NCBI GenBank assembly: GCA_015489265.1 | Contig: WFZY01000155.1 | Coordinates: forward strand, 1-6,428 | Direction: 5' to 3' | DNA from: Flavobacteriaceae bacterium | Lineage (GTDB): Bacteria > Bacteroidota > Bacteroidia > Flavobacteriales > Flavobacteriaceae | DNA length: 6,428 nucleotides | Part shown: positions 6,311 through 6,428 of the stretch, one piece after another | How the letters are laid out: every line of letters starts with the position of its first letter | How positions within the stretch are numbered: position 1 is the stretch's first letter | Notes under the pieces: model-generated | Database searches by the model: none | The model's input: only the letters and a program-made list of their open reading frames with translations | Told to the model about the DNA's origin: nothing | Position numbers and translations under genes: made by a program

Positions 6311-6335
6311 ATATAAAACCAACGACTCTTGTTTA

Positions 6336-6428
6336 TCATTCCACTTTTTGCAAATCAAGCGTCGGACTTATTTTTAAAATTACACTGGCTTGGTTATTAA
6401 ATCCGGTGTCAGGGGTATGACGGTACAA
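6336..6428 (-). CDS. C-terminal end of an unidentified gene, cut by the window edge
   Basis: On the minus strand a frame is open from the window edge to a TGA at 6336-6338, giving 30 residues that begin LYRHTPDTGFNN and end in ILKISPTLDLQKVE. The other two minus-strand frames are closed by stops within this stretch. The composition is plausible for protein, with alternating hydrophobic and polar residues as in a beta strand. It is too short to assign to a family; an envelope or outer-membrane protein is only a guess. It converges on the AraC-family gene with a 25-base gap (6311-6335) in which I see no clear terminator. Confidence 0.5.
   Translation of the reverse strand: MYRHTPDTGFNNQASVILKISPTLDLQKVE

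Noticed and set aside
1..6428. Defence island, mobile element or new multi-gene system
   Set aside because: The genes are family members with ordinary functions, are separated by long gaps and hairpins, and lack integrase, transposase, terminal repeats or CRISPR units. The HIRAN gene alone is not enough to claim a defence system.

Overview
This A+T-rich window looks like the chromosome of a member of the Bacteroidota, most likely Flavobacteriia-like. The evidence is the family mix: an S46 dipeptidyl-peptidase (a family concentrated in Bacteroidota), a stand-alone HIRAN protein and an AraC regulator with a cupin-type N-domain. Genes also lack clear Shine-Dalgarno sequences, have A-rich leaders, and show several matches to the Bacteroidota -7 promoter element TAnnTTTG. 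No species can be named. There is no sign of a phage, insertion sequence, CRISPR array, tRNA or rRNA.

Layout: 1-113 is non-coding apart from a small hairpin. 114-959 (minus) encodes a 281-residue HIRAN-domain protein with an unrecognised acidic C-terminal half. A 146-bp divergent intergenic region follows. 1106-3337 (plus) encodes a complete exported S46 serine peptidase with an intact catalytic triad, a DPP7-like specificity residue and an unusual lysine-rich tail. 3338-3616 is non-coding and contains a series of hairpins followed by spaced ATCGAA/TTCGAT motifs upstream of the next gene. 3617-5185 (plus) is nadB, L-aspartate oxidase, without nadA or nadC beside it. 5186-5383 is very A+T-rich, with a hairpin, promoter-like elements and repeated AATTACA motifs. 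5384-6310 (plus) encodes an AraC-family regulator whose start is best placed at an ATG three codons inside the longest open frame. 6336-6428 (minus) is the C-terminal end of a gene that enters from the right edge and converges on the AraC gene.

The genes appear to be separate transcription units: gaps are long, hairpins separate them and orientations change. I see no evidence that they form one pathway. Peptide degradation in the periplasm (S46), de novo NAD synthesis (NadB) and local transcription control (AraC) are ordinary functions. I did not find a convincing new multi-gene system. The points most worth checking are the intergenic structures, the possibly leaderless AraC transcript, the lysine tail of the peptidase and the unknown second half of the HIRAN protein.
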